In this document: positions 1 to 8,860 of the stretch, in pieces
How the letters are laid out: every line of letters starts with the position of its first letter
Position numbering within the stretch: the first letter of the stretch is position 1
NCBI RefSeq assembly: GCF_001898175.1
Contig: NZ_MKTH01000004.1
Span: 279,682 to 343,681 of the forward strand
DNA from: Cellulomonas sp. 73-92
GTDB taxonomy: Bacteria > Actinomycetota > Actinomycetes > Actinomycetales > Cellulomonadaceae
Length of the DNA stretch: 64,000 nt
Reading direction: 5' to 3'
Position numbers and translations under genes: made by a program
The notes under the pieces: generated by a model
Told to the model about the DNA's origin: nothing
The model's database searches: none
The model's input: the letters and a program-made list of their open reading frames with translations, nothing else

Positions 1-27
1 CCGAGGAACCGTGCGGAACCGATATCA

Positions 28-40
28 GCTCTGACCTGCA
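28..40. repeat. Putative attL core direct repeat
   Basis: This is the left copy of the 13-bp GCTCTGACCTGCA shared with 25186-25198. The flanking bases differ on both sides, as expected for an att core. It lies about 105 bp before the integrase start. Confidence 0.6.
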
Positions 41-90
41 GTGACGCTTGTCGAGACGGTATCGCGCGGAACGGGTTGTGAGATGCTTAA

Positions 91-107
91 TGCACGATAG
101 ATGCACG
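91..107. promoter_or_regulatory. Putative integrase arm-type sites, left end
   Basis: TGCACG occurs twice within 17 bp (91-96 and 102-107). The ten-mer TAGATGCACG (98-107) recurs at 25151-25160, at the same inner side of the other att core. The matching inward positions suggest arm-type binding sites for the integrase. This is inference from repeat placement only. Confidence 0.4.
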
Positions 108-144
108 AAGCATGCGTGCGCATGAACCGTCGAAGGTGGGTGCG

Positions 145-1260
145 ATGGCCGGACGGCGTGGCTTCGGAGGCGTGCGCAAGCTCCCGTCGGGGCGGTACCA
201 GGCCTACTTCGGGGTGCCTGGCTCGGGGCAGGAGCGGGTCAACGCCCCGACGACGTTCGCCACCAAGAAGGCGGCCGACGTCTGGCTCGCCGAGCAGCAG
301 ACCCTCATCGAGCACCGCAAGATCAACCCCGAGGCGCGGCTGATCCCGTTCGAGGACTACGCCCGCCGGTGGCTGCGGCAGCGCCGGCTGAAGATTCGCA
401 CGCGCTCGGACTACGCGAACAAGATCGAGCACGTGCTGATCCCGCACTGGGGCACGACCGCGCTGGGCGCCATCCAGCCGGAGGCGGTGCGCTCCTGGTA
501 CTCGATGCTGGCGCCGGATGCCCCGACGCAGCGTGCGCGGATCTACGCGCTGTTCCGCACCATCCTGGCGACAGCGGTCGACGACGGGCTCCTGGACGGC
601 AACCCGTGCCGCGTGAAGGGCGCCGGTCAGTCGCCGAAGCCGAAGCACGCCGTCGTGATCGCCACCCCGTCGGAACTGGCGACGATCGAGCAGGAGATGC
701 CCGAGGGTTACCGGCTGATGGTGACCCTGGCTGCGTGGTGCTCGCTGCGGTTCGCCGAGCTGGACGCCCTGCGCCGCAAGGACATCCAGCTGTGGGACGA
801 CCTGGTGGACGGCCGGTCCGTGCGGCGCTGCAAGGTCCTCGTCGTCCGCAACGCCAACTGGGACCACGGCAGAGTCCACTTCGAGACGCCGAAGACGGAT
901 GCCGGCACCCGGGAGGTGACCGTGCCCCCGCACGTCATCCCCGCGATCGAGGCGCACCTCGAGCGGATCGGTTCGAGCCCGGACGCGCTGTTGTTCGCCC
1001 GGCCGGACGGTCTGCCGGTCTCGCGGGAGAGCCTGCGGAACGTCTTCGAGAAGGCCCGCGTGGCCGCAGGCCGGCCCGACCTGCGGTTCTACGACCTGCG
1101 GCACACGGGCAACACGTACGCCGCCGTGGCCGGGGCCACGCTGAAGGAGCTCATGGAACGGGCCGGGCACACCACGGCGGCGATGGCGATGCGCTACCAG
1201 CACGTGGCCGAGGGGCGCGACATCGCCCTGGCCGAGCGGATGTCCGGGCTGGTGCTGTAG
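145..1260 (+). CDS. int: Tyrosine recombinase/integrase of the island
   Basis: This phage-type site-specific recombinase would integrate and excise the element at the tRNA-Arg locus. The 371-aa protein has an N-terminal AP2-like arm-binding segment (about 5-55), a SAM-like core-binding domain (about 60-145) and a C-terminal catalytic domain. Catalytic landmarks are Arg202 in SLRFAEL, YDLRHT with Arg319, GHTT, and the nucleophile Tyr351 in MRYQHV. The first His of the usual HxxR is Tyr here, a substitution common in actinobacterial integrases. The ATG at 145 has an AGGTGG Shine-Dalgarno a few bases upstream, better than the in-frame ATG at 112. In the excised circle the excisionase gene would lie just upstream in the same direction. 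Confidence 0.93.
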   Translation: MAGRRGFGGVRKLPSGRYQAYFGVPGSGQERVNAPTTFATKKAADVWLAEQQTLIEHRKINPEARLIPFEDYARRWLRQRRLKIRTRSDYANKIEHVLIPHWGTTALGAIQPEAVRSWYSMLAPDAPTQRARIYALFRTILATAVDDGLLDGNPCRVKGAGQSPKPKHAVVIATPSELATIEQEMPEGYRLMVTLAAWCSLRFAELDALRRKDIQLWDDLVDGRSVRRCKVLVVRNANWDHGRVHFETPKTDAGTREVTVPPHVIPAIEAHLERIGSSPDALLFARPDGLPVSRESLRNVFEKARVAAGRPDLRFYDLRHTGNTYAAVAGATLKELMERAGHTTAAMAMRYQHVAEGRDIALAERMSGLVL

Positions 1261-1279
1261 CGCGCCACGGCTGCGGTCC

Positions 1280-2059
1280 TCAGCCGCCGCTCGGCTGGAC
1301 GTCGGGCACGAGCCTCATCATCAACAGACGGATCCGCGCCTGGTCGACGGGACGGCGCGAGGCCGTGGCAGCGCCGGCGCCGCCCGGCTGCCCGAAGAAG
1401 GACCACAGGTGGGCGGCGGCCGTCCGCGCTCCGGCCGCGGCGGGCCAGTCGTCAGCCGTGAGGCCGGCACCGTCCGCGGCCTCGAGGAGGCGCCAGACAT
1501 CGCGGGCATCGTTGGCTGCAAAGCGCAGCCGGTACGCGAACGCCTTCATGACGAGCGCGGCACGTACGTCGGTGACGTCGAGCGTCATCGCCAACCGAGT
1601 GCCGTCGCGCAGGTAGGCATCGACCTCGACCTCGGTGGCCGGCAGCATCATCGCCACGTGCATGCCGGGGATGGCGTCGACCGTCAGGTCACCGAACGTC
1701 TCGGACTCGACCTGACGGTCCCGCTGGGAGACGGTCAGCACGTCGATCACCGCGTTGTGCCCGTCGGTGCGCCGGAACCGGTTGCCCGCCTCCTGCTCGT
1801 ACCTCAGCTCACGGAGCGCGCCGACGAGGTCGGTGTCCGCGAGGACCTGCCGTGGCACACCCATGTCGGCGTCGGCGGTCTCGCGTTCCGGCACGCGGTC
1901 CTCGACGCCGTGGACGTGTGTCAGCAGCGTGACGGCGATCCCGCCGACGAGCCGGTACGTGATTCCGAGCCGTCGGGCGAGCTCGGCCACGTCCGACGCG
2001 GCTGCCCATGCGGCGTCGGTGGCCGCCGACGCCGACCACAGGTCGAGTCGCACCGTCAC
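1280..2059 (-). CDS. AbiEii-like nucleotidyltransferase toxin
   Basis: This is a 259-aa nucleotidyltransferase-fold protein of the kind that forms the toxin half of AbiE type IV toxin-antitoxin systems. The GG motif of the fold is visible in LVGGIAVTLL (about 38-47), and a DxD metal motif follows in ETADADMGV. A later KAFAYRLRF...DARDVWRLL stretch resembles the helical region of AbiEii. The GTG start overlaps the stop of the upstream regulator gene by four bases (GTGA), so the pair is translationally coupled in the usual antitoxin-then-toxin order. It converges with the integrase gene, 19 bp away. Family assignment is by motif only; the enzymatic target cannot be read from the sequence. Confidence 0.72.
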   Translation of the reverse strand: MTVRLDLWSASAATDAAWAAASDVAELARRLGITYRLVGGIAVTLLTHVHGVEDRVPERETADADMGVPRQVLADTDLVGALRELRYEQEAGNRFRRTDGHNAVIDVLTVSQRDRQVESETFGDLTVDAIPGMHVAMMLPATEVEVDAYLRDGTRLAMTLDVTDVRAALVMKAFAYRLRFAANDARDVWRLLEAADGAGLTADDWPAAAGARTAAAHLWSFFGQPGGAGAATASRRPVDQARIRLLMMRLVPDVQPSGG

Positions 2060-3081
2060 CGGATCCTCCCGGCGACGAGCCCGTCGGCAAGGGCATCGGC
2101 CGCGTCGTCGCGCCCCTGATGCACCAGGTCGACCCAGACACGCCAGCCCGGCAGCTGCGGCATGCCGTCGGCCGCCGGACGCGCGGAGCTCAACAGGTGT
2201 GGGTCCTCGGACACCGCCAGGGTGAGGGTGGCCGCGTCCGCCGGCGCGGGCGTCAGCCCTGCAGGCTGGAGGTCTGCGGGTGCTGCGACCCAGATCCAGG
2301 CGGTCGCCGGCCGGGCCCAGGGTGCGATCCGGTCGGCAGCGACCTCGCCGGACACGGCGTGCCGCACGCCGATCTCGTCGAGACGCCGGCTGGCGGTCTC
2401 GGCTGCGCGCACCGGCGGCTCAAGCGTCGCCCACGTGGTCGCCAGCAGTGGTTCCTTGGGGTAGCGCTCGACGAGCCAGGCGGCGAGCGCCCGAGGATCC
2501 CTGACGGCCCACTCGGCGTTGCTGTGTACGACGAACTCGCCGAGCTGCGTCAGCACCTGCGAGACCCTCGGCCGGCCGATGCCTGCCCGGGCGGCAAGCT
2601 CTGACTGGTCTCGGACCGACCCCTCGAGCAGTGTGAACGCGACGGCATACGTTCCCCATGGAACGCGACCCCGAGCGCGGACCTGAGCCGGGCTCTGGGT
2701 CGGCGACTCCAGGCGCACGACGCCAGCCACGGTGCAGAGGAACCCTTCCGTTTGCGTCCCCTCCTGCACCGTGATCAGTGAGACTCCGACCTCCTCGGCG
2801 ACACGGCGTGCCTCGGGGGAGGCGCCCGGGGCGATGACGAGCAGGCGCACGTCGGACTTGCCGCTGTCCGCCGCCACAGCGGCCAGGCGCCGCGCGGCGC
2901 TCGGTTGCACGGGACGGGTGAACCGCTTGATCGCGAACGCGGTCCGGGCCAGGTTCGGACCCGAGAGGACTACGTCAGCACGGGCATCGGGGCCGGGGAA
3001 GTCCGCAACGATACCGTACGCGGTCGCCAGGTCGGCCCACACGCCAGCCACCAGACGCTCCGAGTCCTGCACCGTTAGCAT
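2056..3081 (-). CDS. AbiEi-like antitoxin/transcriptional regulator with nuclease-like N-terminus
   Basis: This is a 341-aa regulator-like protein coupled to the downstream nucleotidyltransferase. A winged-helix segment lies near residues 155-200 (QSELAARAGIGRPRVSQVL), which fits a DNA-binding antitoxin. The N-terminal 110 residues resemble a restriction-endonuclease-like fold, with FAIKRF and a later LLVIAPGASPEARR strand-helix, unlike the small classical AbiEi. The ATG at 3081 has a strong AGGAGG upstream. A perfect 9-bp inverted repeat overlaps this start codon and the probable -10, so autorepression is likely. The in-frame extension further upstream is low-complexity and was not used. The antitoxin role is inferred from gene order and the helix-turn-helix. 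Confidence 0.7.
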   Translation of the reverse strand: MLTVQDSERLVAGVWADLATAYGIVADFPGPDARADVVLSGPNLARTAFAIKRFTRPVQPSAARRLAAVAADSGKSDVRLLVIAPGASPEARRVAEEVGVSLITVQEGTQTEGFLCTVAGVVRLESPTQSPAQVRARGRVPWGTYAVAFTLLEGSVRDQSELAARAGIGRPRVSQVLTQLGEFVVHSNAEWAVRDPRALAAWLVERYPKEPLLATTWATLEPPVRAAETASRRLDEIGVRHAVSGEVAADRIAPWARPATAWIWVAAPADLQPAGLTPAPADAATLTLAVSEDPHLLSSARPAADGMPQLPGWRVWVDLVHQGRDDAADALADGLVAGRIR

Positions 3082-3109
3082 TATTCGCCTCCTGTGAACA
3101 ATGCTAACG
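3073..3109 (-). promoter_or_regulatory. Inverted-repeat operator over the abiE-like promoter and start codon
   Basis: CGTTAGCAT (3073-3081) and ATGCTAACG (3101-3109) are perfect 9-bp inverted arms 19 bp apart. On the minus strand the distal arm contains a TAGCAT -10-like hexamer and the proximal arm includes the ATG. A repressor bound here would block both polymerase and ribosome. AbiEi proteins are known to autoregulate through inverted repeats. Confidence 0.65.
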
Positions 3110-3389
3110 CTAGGAGCTCGCCGGCAGACGAGTTGTGTCAGCTGTCGCCGAGTCGCCGAGTCCCGGTCGGCCCGCGCGACCTCGCCCAACGCCGACATCC
3201 GCCACCACGCCCCGCCAGTCCCCACCGAGCCTTCCCAGCCGCTCCCACCGGCCCCTCGCTCACCTACCCTCCCCACGCCCCGAACACCCCACCCCCATCG
3301 CCCCCAACGACCACCACATTCAGCACTCTTCTTGCATCTCTGCGATGCTCGCGGTGCCCGCGGTCGCTGCAGCACGCAGTCGAGTCCTT
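3110..3389. other. Gene-free, pyrimidine-rich spacer
   Basis: No credible gene is seen here. From about 3190 to 3320 the plus strand is strongly C-rich and G-poor, so a transcript reading out of mcrC would be G/A-rich. No clear hairpin terminator was recognised. Confidence 0.5.
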
Positions 3390-4583
3390 TCAGACTCCGC
3401 GAAGGGCGAGGCTCGCGAGTTGCTCGACGTCGCGCAGCAACTCGCTGGGCTTTCTCGATACGTCGAGCGGCCACTGGACGATGTCGATCTCGGTGTTCCG
3501 GATCCGGTGGCGGGATGGCGCCGCACCCTCAGCGCGAGAACCGGCGTAGACGAGCCAACCGCGTCGCAGGCCGAGAGCCGTGCAGTACGCATGGACCTGG
3601 TAGAGGTCCGCCTCGGGGTACCTGCCGTCTGCGGTGCCGAGCTTGTACTTCGCATCAAGGACGATCACGGGAATGCGGTCGATCGTGTGCACGACGTCCG
3701 GCCGGATCGGAACGCGTCTGGCCGTATCGAGGAACGTGCGGAACTGTGACTCGGTGTGCCCGCCTGGGTTCAGGTGGGCTAGGGCTTCGCGCAGCGCCAC
3801 CGTCACGAAGTCCTCGAAGACCGTGGCCATGTTGACGACGAACGCTGCAACCGACGCGTCACCGGCGTTCGTTGACAACCCGACGTGGCGCAACACCAGC
3901 TCGGACAGCCGAAGCACTGGCTGATAGCGCTCGTTGAGCCGGGACGGACGCCACTCGGGCAGCGGCGCGCCAGGCACCAGCACTCGCACGCCATCAAGTC
4001 GCGCTGCGAGGTGACCGAGGCGCCGGTGGAGCCCGAGAGGGAGCCGCGGCACCTGCGTCATGCGGACGAGTGCAGAACGCAGGATCCGGTTCTCGGCGAT
4101 GTCGCCCTGGTACTCGTCGTACGTCACATCGAGCGGCACGAGGATGCCGGGACGACGGGCGATCTGGTCGGTCATGCGGATGCGCCCACGGACCACGGCA
4201 AGCGAGTCCTCACGCGTGACATAGCCCTGGAGAACGCCGCGACCGAGGGCTCGCTCGGCGAGCCGAGCGAGTGTCTCGGCTACCGCCGGCCAGAGTCCCT
4301 CATCGGCCAGCCCTGCGATCTCCCCGAGCACGAAGCCGGGGTCCTTCGCGTAGCCGAGCATGAAGAGCACCGACGAGAAGCTGGCCTTCGGACGCACGAC
4401 CAGGTCGAGGTCGCCGACGCGGACGGCACCAACGGTGTTGGCCACCGGCAGCAGACGCCAGACGCCAGGGCGCTCGGGTCGTACTTCGACGATCGAGAGA
4501 GCCGCGAGTGTCGCGGCCTTCAAGTCGTCGAGCTCGACGAGCGTTCCGGCGCGGTCGTTCTCTGCCAGTTCGACGCGGCTCAC
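3390..4583 (-). CDS. mcrC: McrC-like nuclease subunit of a type IV restriction system
   Basis: This is the nuclease partner of an McrB-type GTPase; McrBC complexes cut DNA carrying modified bases. The 397-aa protein ends in a PD-(D/E)xK nuclease domain, with Asp296 in IRPDVV and the Asp310-Ala-Lys312 pair in VLDAKYK. The N-terminal half has the typical McrC beta-rich region (VVRPKASF) and the GRIRM segment near residue 133. The GTG start overlaps the mcrB stop by four bases (GTGA). It is the last gene of the long minus-strand defence run. The assignment is firm at family level; the recognised modification is unknown. Confidence 0.9.
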   Translation of the reverse strand: MSRVELAENDRAGTLVELDDLKAATLAALSIVEVRPERPGVWRLLPVANTVGAVRVGDLDLVVRPKASFSSVLFMLGYAKDPGFVLGEIAGLADEGLWPAVAETLARLAERALGRGVLQGYVTREDSLAVVRGRIRMTDQIARRPGILVPLDVTYDEYQGDIAENRILRSALVRMTQVPRLPLGLHRRLGHLAARLDGVRVLVPGAPLPEWRPSRLNERYQPVLRLSELVLRHVGLSTNAGDASVAAFVVNMATVFEDFVTVALREALAHLNPGGHTESQFRTFLDTARRVPIRPDVVHTIDRIPVIVLDAKYKLGTADGRYPEADLYQVHAYCTALGLRRGWLVYAGSRAEGAAPSRHRIRNTEIDIVQWPLDVSRKPSELLRDVEQLASLALRGV

Positions 4584-7144
4584 GGCAGGTCGACGTCACC
4601 CTCGCCGCCGGGCAGCGCGTTCTGAACCGGTCCAGCACCACGTGTCTCGACGACCATGGTGGTGGTCAGACGTGAGCGCAGCCTCGCGAGGCCGAACCGT
4701 TCGCGTACCTGGGCTCGGTCGAGCCGGCCGTAGTAGTGCTCTTCGAGCAGGGGGAGGATGTCGTAGTCCCAGATCCGTTCGAGGCCCTGTTCGGTGTCGG
4801 CGTCGTCGCGCATGAGGTACGACGGTCCGATCTGGAAGTCGCGGTCGTCGGTGCCGATCTGGGCGTTGAGGGCTCGCAGCAGGTCGGCACGCCCACCGTC
4901 GCGGTGGTTGGCCGCCAGCCAGTTGTCGAGCAGGCTCGCGACGGGCTCACTGTCCGGGTGCATCTCGATGAACGAGAACCGGCGACGGATCGCGGCATCG
5001 ACCAACGCGATGGAGCGGTCGGCCGTGTTCATCGTCCCGATGATGAAGAGGTTCTTGGGAAGTCGGAACTCGGCCTCGGGCGAGTACTGGAGTCCGACGT
5101 ACTCGTCCCGGTACTCCAGGAGGAAGTACAGCTCGCCGAACACCTTTGCGATGTTGCTGCGGTTGATCTCGTCGATGATCAGCACGTACGGGACGCCGGG
5201 ATCCAGGCTGGCGGCGGACGCGATACGACGAAGGGGGCCCGGCTGAAGCTCGAACGCGAGCCCCGTCTCGCCTTGCACCCGCGGCCGGAACCCTTCGAAG
5301 AAGTCCTCGTACGCGTACGACGGATGGAACTGGACCAGCCGCACGGCGTCGTCGCTCGCGACGTAGCGAGCGACCTTCCGGGCCAGGTACGTCTTCCCGG
5401 TCCCTGGCGGGCCGTAGACGATCACCTGTTGGCGGCTCTCAAGGACGCCGATGAAGTCGTCGAGCCACTGCCTGTCGAGATGGAGGGAAGCGGCGAATTC
5501 GCTGGTGGCGCCCTTCAGCGGCGGCGTCGAGCTCGTGGGCAGCACAACCGGCTCCGGCGTCGACTGCAGTGTCGTGACGGTGGAGACGGGGAAGAGCTTT
5601 TCGAGCGCACCGCGTCCCTCGGTGAGGTCAATGACCGTTCGCGACGTGGCCCCCAGTAGTCCGAGAACTGGCAGCGGAAGTGTGGCGACGGCGATGGGAT
5701 CCGGCAGCCAGTCGACAGAGCGACGCAGCCGAGGTTCGTCCGGGCAGAACTCGGGATCACCAGTGATGCGGCCGAGCCACGCCTGCTCGTCGTGGCGGGC
5801 GACGACGACATCGTCGACCTGCATGCGGGACAGGAAGGCGAAGTAGTCATCGGTCAGGTACAGGCGTTGCGCGTAGTCGACATGCTCGTATCCAGCGTCG
5901 ACGGAAACGCGGACGGTCTCGCGTGGAGCTCCGGCGGTCAGCGGAGCCAGGTGACTCGCAGCGAGTGAGACGAATCCCTCGTTGCGCCAGCGCTCGATGA
6001 GCTCGATGCCCGCGGGTTTCGTTCGCACGGCCCAGGCGCGGTCGCCGGCGTCCTTCGGTGGGTTCCACGACGCATACCACGGGTCGGTGTACCAGTCGAC
6101 GGACTCGTTCCCAACCGGGTCGCTCTCCAATCGGGAACGGATTGCGAACAGGTCGCGGTCAACTGACTCGAGACTGGTTCCGCTCGGAGCCCCGATGACG
6201 TGCGCAAACGCGTCACGAATCCGACGCTTGTGGTCGTCGTTGACGATGTTCTCGAAGACGTCAGGGAACGCCATGAAGACGAAGGCGTTCCGCATCATCG
6301 GCAGGTAGTACTCGACGCGGCCTGCAACGTCACGGAACGCCCACGGATCCCGACGAGCCGATTCGCGCTCCGCGCCGGTGAGTCCGTTCCACGTGACTGT
6401 GAAGTCACACAGCCAGACGATCTGCTGCCACGCCGCGCCGTGCCATCCACGTCCCCCGTTGAAGACGCCGTGTGACGTCAGCCCCTCGCTGATTGGCGCC
6501 GGGATGGAGACAGGCTCCTGCATCAACGTGAGGACCATCTCGACGTACTGGCGCCGCGTGTCGGGTCGGAGGTCGGCGACTGGGATGGATCGCAGGTACA
6601 CGGCCTCGGCGGCGAGCAGCAGCACATCCCTCGGCGCGCCAGTGAGCTGAGATCGGAATCGGTCCCACCACGCACCCTTGCCCGTGTCACCTTCTCCGAA
6701 GATCGCGTTCCGGAGCGCGGTGGCGTTCTCCGCGGTCCAGATGCGGCGCGAAGGATCGAGCGTGGACAGACCATCACCCAGGAGGTGCGCCAGCACCACG
6801 CGAGCGGCGGCGGCTACTGCGGCAACCTCCTCCTGCCGGCGACGGGGCTGGACGGAGGGGATCGGGTTCACGGGCAACCGTAGGCAGTTGGGGCACCACC
6901 GGGGGTCGACGGGCTCGTCGGGCGCCTGTCGCCACGCTTCGATGACCTCGTCCCGTGTGCGCGGCTCGACACCGACCCGCGGCTCGTGGAGGCAGTCGGC
7001 GGCGTGCATCAGGTGCGAGTCCCGCTTGTAGACGTACCCGGCCGGTGAGTCCGCAAGCTGGTATTCGGCGCCGCCGAACAGACGTTCCGTGCCCGGGATC
7101 GGCAGGTATGCGCGGTGGCCGGCCGTCGGCGCGTCGGAGCTCAT
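4580..7144 (-). CDS. mcrB: McrB-like AAA+ GTPase with EVE/PUA-like insert
   Basis: This is the motor and recognition subunit of the McrBC pair, 854 aa. The C-terminal AAA+ module shows Walker A GPPGTGKT (about 577-584), Walker B LIIDEIN (about 654-660) and the McrB signature GTMNTADRS (about 702-710). Ahead of it, residues about 425-475 (VDDVVVARHDEQAWLGRITG) resemble an EVE/PUA-type modified-base reader. The N-terminal 100 residues contain HAADC and CPNC pairs that could bind zinc. A long helical region of unknown function lies between. The ATG at 7144 forms an ATGA overlap with the darG stop. In-frame sequence upstream of that ATG belongs to darG in another frame and was excluded. The EVE call is by pattern and less certain than the AAA+ call. 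Confidence 0.88.
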   Translation of the reverse strand: MSSDAPTAGHRAYLPIPGTERLFGGAEYQLADSPAGYVYKRDSHLMHAADCLHEPRVGVEPRTRDEVIEAWRQAPDEPVDPRWCPNCLRLPVNPIPSVQPRRRQEEVAAVAAAARVVLAHLLGDGLSTLDPSRRIWTAENATALRNAIFGEGDTGKGAWWDRFRSQLTGAPRDVLLLAAEAVYLRSIPVADLRPDTRRQYVEMVLTLMQEPVSIPAPISEGLTSHGVFNGGRGWHGAAWQQIVWLCDFTVTWNGLTGAERESARRDPWAFRDVAGRVEYYLPMMRNAFVFMAFPDVFENIVNDDHKRRIRDAFAHVIGAPSGTSLESVDRDLFAIRSRLESDPVGNESVDWYTDPWYASWNPPKDAGDRAWAVRTKPAGIELIERWRNEGFVSLAASHLAPLTAGAPRETVRVSVDAGYEHVDYAQRLYLTDDYFAFLSRMQVDDVVVARHDEQAWLGRITGDPEFCPDEPRLRRSVDWLPDPIAVATLPLPVLGLLGATSRTVIDLTEGRGALEKLFPVSTVTTLQSTPEPVVLPTSSTPPLKGATSEFAASLHLDRQWLDDFIGVLESRQQVIVYGPPGTGKTYLARKVARYVASDDAVRLVQFHPSYAYEDFFEGFRPRVQGETGLAFELQPGPLRRIASAASLDPGVPYVLIIDEINRSNIAKVFGELYFLLEYRDEYVGLQYSPEAEFRLPKNLFIIGTMNTADRSIALVDAAIRRRFSFIEMHPDSEPVASLLDNWLAANHRDGGRADLLRALNAQIGTDDRDFQIGPSYLMRDDADTEQGLERIWDYDILPLLEEHYYGRLDRAQVRERFGLARLRSRLTTTMVVETRGAGPVQNALPGGEGDVDLP

Positions 7145-8190
7145 GCCGCCACCCACCGCTCGTCGCGCAGCTGGTCCCACGCGATCTCGATATGACCGTC
7201 CGTGAACAGCTCCCGCTTGCGGCGCGACCATTTTTGGACCCGTCGACGGACGTCGGCCAGGTCAGCCGGCGCGGGGGACTCGTGTGTGGCCACCCAGTGC
7301 ACTGTCGCGAGGAGTTCGGTTCCGTACATCGAGTCGAAGCCGTCGACGAGCTCGAGGACACGCGCCATGCGCGCCTGGGTATCGGGGTGCTCTGCGAGCA
7401 CCGCTTCGGCTTCCTCTGCGGCTCCGGGGAGGAGAGTGATCGGCTCGGCGTCGATCACCTTCGCACTGGCGTCGCCGTAGCCGGTCAGGTACGAACCCTC
7501 GAGCTCGCGCAGCACGTGTCGCAGGTTGTCTGCGTACGGGCCGTAGTGGTGTCGCTGGTACTGCAGTCGCAGCGGCTCGCCGGCCTCTTGGAGAAAGTAC
7601 ATGAGCTTCTGAACCTCGATGAGCGAGGCACCGACCGCGGTTGTGAGGTAACGCGCCAGAAGCCCGACGAGGGCGGCACGCTGCGGTGTCAGCGGCTTGC
7701 GCTCGGCCGGCCGCGCCATGTCCGCCGCGGCAGGCGCACCGTTCGGCTCGTAAAGCAGCACCCGCACGTCCGCCACCTCGTCGAGAGCGGCGACGATCCG
7801 CGGCTTGACGAGCCGCCAATCCAGGCCGCCGCTGCCGGCACCGAGCGGAGGAATGGCGATCGACGAGATCTCGCGCTCGCGGATCACGCGGACGAGGTCG
7901 ACGAGCCCGGCGTCGACGAACTCCAGCCGCGACGGGGCACGCCAGTGCCGCTTGGTCGGGAAGTTGATGACGTACCTCGGCCCGGACATCGACCCCGTGG
8001 GCCACACGTGCATCCGGCCGACCTCGACCTCGCCGGCTTTGCAGGCAGCAACGTACGACTCGAACATCGCCGGGTACGCGCGGCGGAACTGCAGGGCGAT
8101 GCCCTTGCCCATGACACCGACGGTGTTGACGGTGTTGACGAGCGCATCGACGTCTGCGGCGAGCAGGTTGCCGCGAGCCTCCTCGATCAT
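7141..8190 (-). CDS. darG: DarG antitoxin, macro-domain DNA ADP-ribosylglycohydrolase
   Basis: DarG removes ADP-ribose from thymidine in DNA and so neutralises DarT. The N-terminal macro domain (about 1-150) has the signature GNLLAADVDALVN followed by TVNTVGVMGKG (to residue 30) and the PPLGAGSGGL loop. The C-terminal part (about 160-349) matches the DarT-binding module of the family (EVQKLMYFLQEAGEPLR and HYGPYADNLRHVL). I chose the ATG at 8190 because family members begin about six residues before GNLL. A GTG at 8205 would add five residues, and neither start has an ideal ribosome site. It is the second gene of the pair, directly after darT, and overlaps mcrB by four bases. Confidence 0.92.
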   Translation of the reverse strand: MIEEARGNLLAADVDALVNTVNTVGVMGKGIALQFRRAYPAMFESYVAACKAGEVEVGRMHVWPTGSMSGPRYVINFPTKRHWRAPSRLEFVDAGLVDLVRVIREREISSIAIPPLGAGSGGLDWRLVKPRIVAALDEVADVRVLLYEPNGAPAAADMARPAERKPLTPQRAALVGLLARYLTTAVGASLIEVQKLMYFLQEAGEPLRLQYQRHHYGPYADNLRHVLRELEGSYLTGYGDASAKVIDAEPITLLPGAAEEAEAVLAEHPDTQARMARVLELVDGFDSMYGTELLATVHWVATHESPAPADLADVRRRVQKWSRRKRELFTDGHIEIAWDQLRDERWVAA

Positions 8191-8208
8191 GGTCTGCCCG
8201 ATCACCCC

Positions 8209-8853
8209 TCAGAAGTACCAGCTACGTCTGACATGGACGGGCGGGACATGCGCGGCGCCGACGAGGACTTGTTCAACGAGGTCCTTGCGTTGCGCGTCGA
8301 ACACACCCACGGTCAGTATGGCGTTCCAGGGCACGCCCCGATGGACGAGGCACTCCGCCATGCGGCGCTCCTTGCGATCGGGGTACTCCGCCGTGTTGTT
8401 CCAGTAGGTCTCGCGCATCAGGCCCCAGTCGATGAAGCCGCCGGCCGTCCACACGGTCCGGTCCGCCGTGAACTCGGTGTAGCCGAGCACGGCGTTGCGG
8501 TCCGTGAACACGAGGTCGGCGCCGAAGTCCTCGAGAAGCTCCACCGTGGTGCCCAAGTAGACGAGGTCGCTGGTCCGTCCTTGGAAGGTCAGGACGTTTC
8601 CGTGCGAGATCGAGTAGAGCATGGGACTGCGTGGTGCGAAGTAGAACGGCACGTAGTCGCCAACGGTGCCCCGTGGGCCCACGGAGACGGCCCGCCTCCG
8701 CCTCCGCCCCTTGATCTCGCGGTCCCCAGCCTCCCGCACGACGAGCCCGCGGGCTTGCACTTCGGTATCCGCGATGAGGCCTTCGCGCACGATCGACGGC
8801 AGGTGGTCGAGGTGCGTGAAGTGGTAGAGCCACGTCGGTGTTGGCGGGGGCAT
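8209..8853 (-). CDS. darT: DarT toxin, DNA thymidine ADP-ribosyltransferase
   Basis: DarT modifies thymidines in single-stranded DNA with ADP-ribose from NAD+ and blocks replication; DarTG pairs are known phage-defence modules. The 214-aa protein begins with the NAD-binding LYHFTH segment and continues with [15 protein letters not shown] (about 69-83). The catalytic Glu is most likely Glu167 in RMAECLVH. A typical loop region lies between. The start is 8 bp after the second methylase cassette, and darG follows within about 20 bp. It is unusual that it sits inside a restriction-type operon and not in a free-standing two-gene unit. Confidence 0.92.
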   Translation of the reverse strand: MPPPTPTWLYHFTHLDHLPSIVREGLIADTEVQARGLVVREAGDREIKGRRRRRAVSVGPRGTVGDYVPFYFAPRSPMLYSISHGNVLTFQGRTSDLVYLGTTVELLEDFGADLVFTDRNAVLGYTEFTADRTVWTAGGFIDWGLMRETYWNNTAEYPDRKERRMAECLVHRGVPWNAILTVGVFDAQRKDLVEQVLVGAAHVPPVHVRRSWYF

Positions 8854-8860
8854 CGTGGGG

